Assembly: GCA_949130485.1 (NCBI GenBank)
Contig: OX422184.1
Location: 22,095,506-22,159,505 of the forward strand
Source: Agelas oroides
Taxonomy: Eukaryota; Porifera; Demospongiae; Agelasida; Agelasidae
Length of the DNA stretch: 64,000 bases
Reading direction: 5' to 3'
The stretch's first letter is position 1, and each line of letters starts with the position of its first letter. A program made the position numbers and the translations under genes. The notes under the pieces were generated by a model, which was given only the letters and a program-made list of their open reading frames with translations, was not told the origin of the DNA and did no database searches. Positions 59,601 through 64,000 of the stretch are shown piece after piece.

Positions 59601-62367
59601 TAACCCTTTTTAGATTTAGTAATTAAAACTAAAACTAAACCAACAATTTGAATCTGTAGCCTAATTAAACTACAACTAAACTACTAGTCCGAACATTAAC
59701 TAAAACAACACTGGTTGGAGGGAAGACTACGCTGCTATTTCAGCTGTACTGTTGGTTGAAAATTTAAAAGACAGAACAATCCTAATTCTGTTCTACCTGT
59801 ATTCTCACAATAAACAACAAATATTCGAGCGCTTTTCGTGTGCATGACAAAGGCTGCTACTAGAACCTTCTCTGAATGGCAGAGAGAACTGTGAACTCTG
59901 ACCCTGAGAGTGGTAAAAGTTAACTCGGTATTCATAAGGACTGTTTAAGGTTACGGGTACAAGTTCATGAATAAAATTAGTATGTCAAAAACTTGCCTGT
60001 ATAACTTTTCCTACATAAAAGCTACTGGATATTTACAACAGCCAGTCACTACAGAGGGCATTCAGCTATAGTTCAGCATAATACTAACTTCGCTACAGTA
60101 CACAGTCGAGTGACAGCAGGCGGCTGCTCGGTGGAGTACGAGTACAAATTTCTACGTCAGTTCGCTCGCGTTGTTGCACACAGAATGCCGTATACCAGCG
60201 TTTTATCTATTTGTACGACATCGCTGCAGGGCCACACGAAGCATTTTTGAAAGAAAAATTTTCCGGTTCGCCGTAGTTTGTTTTCGAAGTCTCTCGGTAC
60301 CGGTTTTTCGAGTATTCAGTAGCCTTTCAGCCACTGCCGCTCAGTTCTGCTCCGAGATATGAGCAAAAACGCTCCGTGTGGCCCTGCAGTGAGTTGCTCT
60401 GGCTCTGTTTAAGCCATAAATAGTAGCTAGTTCCTCCTACCATCGTAGTAAACTGACGTAGAAGTTTGTACTCGTAATCCACCGAGCAGCCGCCTAGTGT
60501 CACTTGACTGCGTACTGTGGCAAAGTTAGTATTATGCTGAACTGTGGCCGAATGCACTCTGTAGCGACTGGTTGTTGTAAAAATCCGGTAGCTTTTTTGT
60601 AGGAAAAGTTATACAGGCAAGTTTTTGACATACTAATTTTATTCATGAACATGTACCGGCCACCTTAAGATCACCTGGTGTAGTGCATGCTGTTGGTTTG
60701 TTGCCTTTTATTGTCATTCTTTCATTTGATGAAAAGCTTGAGCACTTACCTGTGCACATTACAAATGCTGCTGCTAGGACACCCTCTGATCAGCAGAAAA
60801 CAGTGAACTCTGACTCTAACAGTTCCTAAAGGTAACTTAGTATCCATAAGAACCATTTCTAATCACTTGATATAGCGCATGCAGACTGTTGTTATTCATC
60901 AACTTCAGTTTAACTCTTTAACAACCGTAGGCTATTTACTGGAAGTATTTATTAGGCTATGGATACCTTCCATGGTCCGTATTTTCACTTCTGCTTGGAG
61001 CTAGCACTGGAAACTTGACTCAAAGCTTTATTGACACATTCTCTGTAGGTTCGTGACCTTTGACACACCCACTCATTAGCGAGCGTTCAATAGTTAGGGC
61101 CCTCCAACCAGAGAACGCTCCTCCGGACTAAAAGCTGCCTAAAATGCCAGAAATGGAGTCCCTACAAGGTAAAAGGAGCGTTTTCTACACCCGTTTGTGC
61201 AAGAAAGCAGACAAATGGCCCACCCGGCATTGACCACAGGCAGCTGCAACCGCCGCCATGCACTGTCAGCCAGAGCGGTGCACCCACCCACCTCCCCCTG
61301 TCCCACCCTTTCTGCTAGCGCAGAGCCTATCTTCAAAACGGATTGCGCCAACTGATAACATGCGGCCAAAATCTGACGACGCCATATGGCGTCATTGGTT
61401 GGTAAAGGGTTAATGGGAAATGATGATGTCAACAAAAATTGACGTTTGGCATAAGGTCACTCTATCTCAAAGAGTCTAAAAATAATCAATGTTCAAATAT
61501 TTATTGACAATGACATAGATAACCAGTACAGCAACCTTTGAGGACTCCACTCCATGGTACCAGTGTTAGTAAAACCATTGTGAATTATATGCTTTAACCC
61601 TTTACTCCTGACACGCATGCACAGAACATTCATGTTGCTACGAGAGCAAGAATAGAAAAAATGGCGATTTTGTACCACATTGATTCATTGTGTTATATCT
61701 TGTAAACTACCTGAGTTCAAGCGTTGGTAGTTATGCTTAGTTTGGCTTAAAACAAACCTGCTTTACTCAGGAAGTAGTCATACGAGTTGACAGTGAAGTC
61801 TAAATAAGAGTGCGGGTACTCGCTATGTATTGGAAATGACTGGACATCCATGGCGAAACGTCCAGCGAAGGTACGTTTTCACTGTTGTTTAGATGATTAG
61901 CGAGAACAAATTCGGAAGAACCAGTAGCGCGTGGGAATCTAGCTGTTCTGTGGCAATACTAAATACAACACGATCGGATGGTAAACTTCAAACGCGATTT
62001 CCTGGGAAAGTCCCTATAGGACAGCCCAGCTAATTATGCTTCATTTGACTTCCTGTGGCACGTAATAACTATATACTACATAGCCGCGGGGTATGGAGCA
62101 CTAATCGCTCAAAGTTGGCCATGACGACTATAGTCGTCATTCGTAATTAACATACCTATAATCATCACGACTATAGTCGTCATTCCGGTTTAAAGGGTTA
62201 AGTATGGACCTATGTTAAGTATTTGTATTTCTAATATATGTAGCAATTTTATTTACAGTCATACTCACATTGTTCTGGGAGTTTAAGTTGGCACCTCGCC
62301 CAATCAGTAGTCGTGTTATTTCATAATGGCCATGCACAGATGCAGTCATCAATGGAGACCAACCATC
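53439..62367 (-). CDS. Ankyrin-repeat protein, one repeat per exon (5' partial)
   Basis: Seven minus-strand exons join in frame, 5' to 3': 62,367-62,269; 58,979-58,881; 56,572-56,474; 55,917-55,816; 54,875-54,774; 54,299-54,192; 53,627-53,439, giving 265 residues and a TAG. The first five are single ankyrin repeats of 33-34 residues (DGWSPLMTASVHGH, DQDTALTIASYHGK, DGRTALALASWNGH, EGLTALILAIKQGH, STGWTALFFAAKDGD). A degenerate repeat (NDVTALDVAKTF) follows, then a basic, probably helical tail (ELKELVLSARKFLQTMFSRV, ILKTRAMKREM). All junctions are phase 0. Ankyrin repeats bind proteins; no catalytic or membrane segment is visible. The 5' end lies beyond 64,000 or was missed. I cannot name the orthologue. 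Confidence 0.85.
54022..54120. repeat. 30-bp tandem repeat, about 4 units
   Basis: Units of CTTAGCTATCATACCAAATT with TTATTCACA between. In the intron of the ankyrin gene. Confidence 0.85.
54192..54299 (-). CDS. Ankyrin gene exon: degenerate repeat
   Basis: Acceptor CACATAG, then NDVTALDVAKTFSHESVCQE, then HMGRQHEQHKTTT, donor GTAAGT. 36 codons. It starts as an ankyrin repeat, completed by the previous exon's KDK, but lacks the second-helix Leu pattern, as expected for a capping repeat. Confidence 0.8.
54774..54875 (-). CDS. Ankyrin gene exon: repeat 5
   Basis: Acceptor TCTTTAG, then STGWTALFFAAKDGDLDLTR, then LLITGGATVELKDK, donor GTATGC. 34 codons, phase 0 to 0, with the usual TALxxAAxxG and LLxxGA landmarks. 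Confidence 0.88.
55157..55650. mobile_element. TA-flanked MITE, TACAGTGGAACC ends
   Basis: TACAGTGGAACCCCGCTTAA at the left and the complement of TACAGTGGAACCTCTCTATA at the right, with GGACACC near each end. Ends of this type are common in Tc1/mariner/pogo-like elements. Fragments recur at 13,553 and around 27,581-29,600. Confidence 0.8.
55816..55917 (-). CDS. Ankyrin gene exon: repeat 4
   Basis: Acceptor ACCTTAG, then EGLTALILAIKQGHTEIVWE, then LVDHANTDVNIQEQ, donor GTATAT. 34 codons; one residue longer than the canonical 33. Confidence 0.88.
56474..56572 (-). CDS. Ankyrin gene exon: repeat 3
   Basis: Acceptor ACTGTAG, then DGRTALALASWNGHLSIVKE, then LVAKGANPNIQDQ, donor GTATGT. A textbook 33-residue ankyrin repeat. 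Confidence 0.92.
56573..57574. other. Ankyrin gene intron, no element resolved
   Basis: A weak inverted pairing joins GAGTAATCTTGAAAACACGC (about 56,946) and GGGCGTATTTTCAAGAGATT (about 57,007). Otherwise nothing recognised. Confidence 0.35.
57575..58097. mobile_element. hAT-like MITE, TAGCCTCG family
   Basis: ATAGCCTGGTTCCCAGCGCC and the complement of TAGCCTGTTTCCCGGCACC, with inner arms AGGGAGAAAAGGAGCAC-like and TGGTGTCTAC-like. Flanks ATATGGAT and ATATGGGT match at 7 of 8. Confidence 0.75.
58197..58794. mobile_element. TA-flanked MITE, TACTGTAAAATC ends
   Basis: TACTGTAAAATCGGGATA and the complement of TACCGTAAAATCAGGATA. The interior has several AATAGGCACCC and AGCACCC motifs. Confidence 0.8.
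58881..58979 (-). CDS. Ankyrin gene exon: repeat 2
   Basis: Acceptor TTCCACAG, then DQDTALTIASYHGKIQVVKE, then LLAAGALTDIQDN, donor GTATGC. 33 residues, phase 0 to 0. Confidence 0.92.
59419..59713. mobile_element. hAT-like MITE, CAGTGTTGTTTTAG family, inverted copy
   Basis: Ends CAGTGTTGTTTTAGTT, with the interior the reverse complement of 43,451-43,746. The flanks are GTTGGAGG on both sides (59,411-59,418 and 59,714-59,721). Confidence 0.9.
59946..60667. mobile_element. Large foldback element, arms of about 270 bp
   Basis: TAAGGTTACGGGTACAAGTT is mirrored by the last bases before 60,667 (complement TAAGGTGGCCGGTACATG). The arms stay complementary through AGTTTTTGACATAC and CCGAGCAGCCGCC. 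A second inverted-repeat element occupies the centre (60,224-60,389). Confidence 0.8.
60224..60389. mobile_element. MITE nested at the centre of the foldback
   Basis: CTGCAGGGCCACACGAAGC and the complement of CTGCAGGGCCACACGGAGC are the ends, 166 bp apart. The short frame inside is not a recognised protein. Confidence 0.7.
61598..62197. mobile_element. piggyBac-like MITE flanked by TTAA
   Basis: TTAA at 61,594-61,597 and 62,198-62,201 flank termini CCCTTTA and TAAAGGG. Known piggyBac elements duplicate TTAA and begin CCC, so the structure fits, although the terminal repeat is short. An internal GACTATAGTCGTCATT motif occurs near the right end in both orientations. Confidence 0.6.
62269..62367 (-). 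CDS. Ankyrin gene exon: repeat 1 in window
   Basis: Acceptor CCCTGCAG, then DGWSPLMTASVHGHYEITRL, then LIGRGANLNSQNN, donor GTGAGT. 33 residues. Because it enters in phase 0 as a full repeat, at least one more 5' exon is expected. Confidence 0.92.
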
Positions 62368-64000
62368 CTGCAGGGTGAACAATACAACCCATAAGTAATC
62401 ACATTTTTCTTAGCAGCTATGAGTACGCCCATCTTCTCCAAGTCATTATCATTTGACTACTGCAATGTGATCTCTACTTTTACTTGGTGTCTAGTTTACT
62501 GCTATATAACCAGGGTTCTAGGCCTTTAGTGGATGGTTTTGCACCATTTGGTTTATTGCAGCACCGTTTGGAATTGAACAGCACCATTTGGATCACTTCC
62601 TAAGTCCAGCCCACAGCAGCTACTAACCTGGCTTCCCACTTAACATTTCAATAGCAGTGAGTATGCATCATTTGGAGGTAAATTCCTAGCAAGAACCCTG
62701 CATATAAGGTAACATAGACACTTTGTTGTACAAGTCAACCTTTAAGAAACACACATAGGTACACTTTCACAAATGAATGCAAGAGCATTTAATTTGATTT
62801 TATTGGAATATACTAAGAAATAATTGCGTTCACAGTGAAATTTCATATTGAGATCACTGGCAAGTAAACGTAACTTTATACCCTCACAATATATATATAT
62901 ATATTATTTGGTGGGTGAGAGGGCAATATGGCTGGATATTGCACGAGTGTGCGGTCATATTTTCATGAGCCGCACACATCAAATAATAGATTTATTATAT
63001 ACTACTGTGATTTAGCAGCACCTAGAAGATAGACAGCTACTGCGCATGCGCAGTACAAAGGTCGTTGCTGCGTGCATATTTAATGAGCTTCAGGCTGCTG
63101 GCCTGTTTCTAGCTTTGGACGGCACCAGCACGTGTACCGATCCCTCTACCAGTGGAAGAAAGTACCGTAAGTCAGTAAATAATGCCGTGTTCATCTGTAA
63201 TGAAAGCTTATTCGTTGTTTCAGCAGCGGCTACGAGTGCATTCCAATTAAAGCACACGCCGCGGTTGCTACGCAGCATATGCCCTGGGGGCTATGAAATA
63301 CGGACTATGGAATATGGGAAAATATTTGTCATGTTGCTCTATGGGAAATACTATTGGCGCGTATACTAGGTATATAATATATTCAGGTACGCACATGTAG
63401 TGGGAGGTCATGGTTCAAATATACAATTCATCAAATATGGTAAGAACTCCGGAGAGATTGCTCTTCTACTTCCCTGACCTCCTCAGTGGTGTCAGTACAC
63501 TTGGAAACAATAATGGGAGGATGGGTGCCTAATGTTAGACTTCTGGTGTGATAGCATACAACAGGTAGAAATGAAGTTTCATCTTAACTATCCTCCATGC
63601 AGCTTAGCTGTAATGCTTGAAAGTGCTATCATAGTCTTTTGGTAGGTTTGAAAAATGACTACAATTCTACTTCATTAGTGGACATTACAAGCATTGTCAT
63701 AAAGACCATTCGCATGTTTTGTATTTCATATATACAACAAAGTATTTGATCATTGTACAGTGAAGTTAATAATGACGTGGTACAAATAATCTTCCATGCA
63801 CACGGTATAGGGTGAGGACTTGGAGGAAGGTTTTGTGGAAGCATTCTTGTAATTGGAAAGGAATCGAGAAAGGATACATGAATAGTAAAGGCACAGAACT
63901 CTCGGCTAAAAGCTGAGCGAATGTCTAGAATTGTTTCCAGAGAGAGATAGCAATCTCAGCTCTTTGTTCCAGTGTGGCGAGAAAAGTAGCCTCGTACCCA
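62368..64000. other. Upstream intron or 5' flank of the ankyrin gene
   Basis: No further ankyrin exon is visible on the minus strand. An (AT)n run is at 62,889-62,905. 62,900-63,000 has ATATTGCACGAGTG-type motifs like those inside 30,981-31,667. The last 15 bases, GTAGCCTCGTACCCA, match the tip of the TAGCCTCG MITE family, so another copy probably starts at 63,986. Confidence 0.45.

Overview
This is nuclear DNA from an animal, almost certainly an invertebrate. All recognisable genes are split into short exons with GT-AG introns. Two of the proteins (an ARHGAP39-type RhoGAP and the proteasome chaperone PSMG2) are animal or eukaryotic housekeeping families. The introns are full of non-autonomous DNA transposons and very long CA/TG tracts. 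A sponge or similar early-branching marine animal is my best guess, but nothing here fixes the species.

Layout. (1) 985-12,552 (segment A) is a rearranged, broken copy of part of the RhoGAP gene. (2) 14,941-30,938 (segment B) is the apparently functional copy on the + strand. It has a WW domain, an acidic/Gly stretch, a long Pro/Ser/Gln-rich exon, a MyTH4 domain split over five exons, and the first exon of a RhoGAP domain. (3) 32,088-41,878 (segment C) is a second broken copy, nearly identical to segment A. (4) 45,420-52,827 is PSMG2 on the + strand, complete except for its first coding exon. (5) 53,439-62,367 on the - strand is an ankyrin-repeat gene, tail to tail with PSMG2. It has one repeat per exon, every junction is in phase 0, and its 5' end lies outside the window.

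The rest is mainly mobile DNA. I count about 30 short terminal-inverted-repeat elements in several families: hAT-like with 8-bp target duplications, TA-flanked, a TTAA-flanked piggyBac-like element, and long palindromic foldbacks. There are also minisatellite arrays (21, 29, 67 and 79 bp units) and a local tandem duplication at 22.5-24.6 kb.

The three genes do not form a pathway. The RhoGAP would act in Rho/Rac signalling at the cytoskeleton, PSMG2 in 20S proteasome assembly, and the ankyrin protein has no assigned role. I found no coherent undescribed system. The most interesting structure is the repeated, exon-order-scrambling duplication of the RhoGAP gene and the apparent absence of the rest of its catalytic domain. 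Both could be biology or assembly error.
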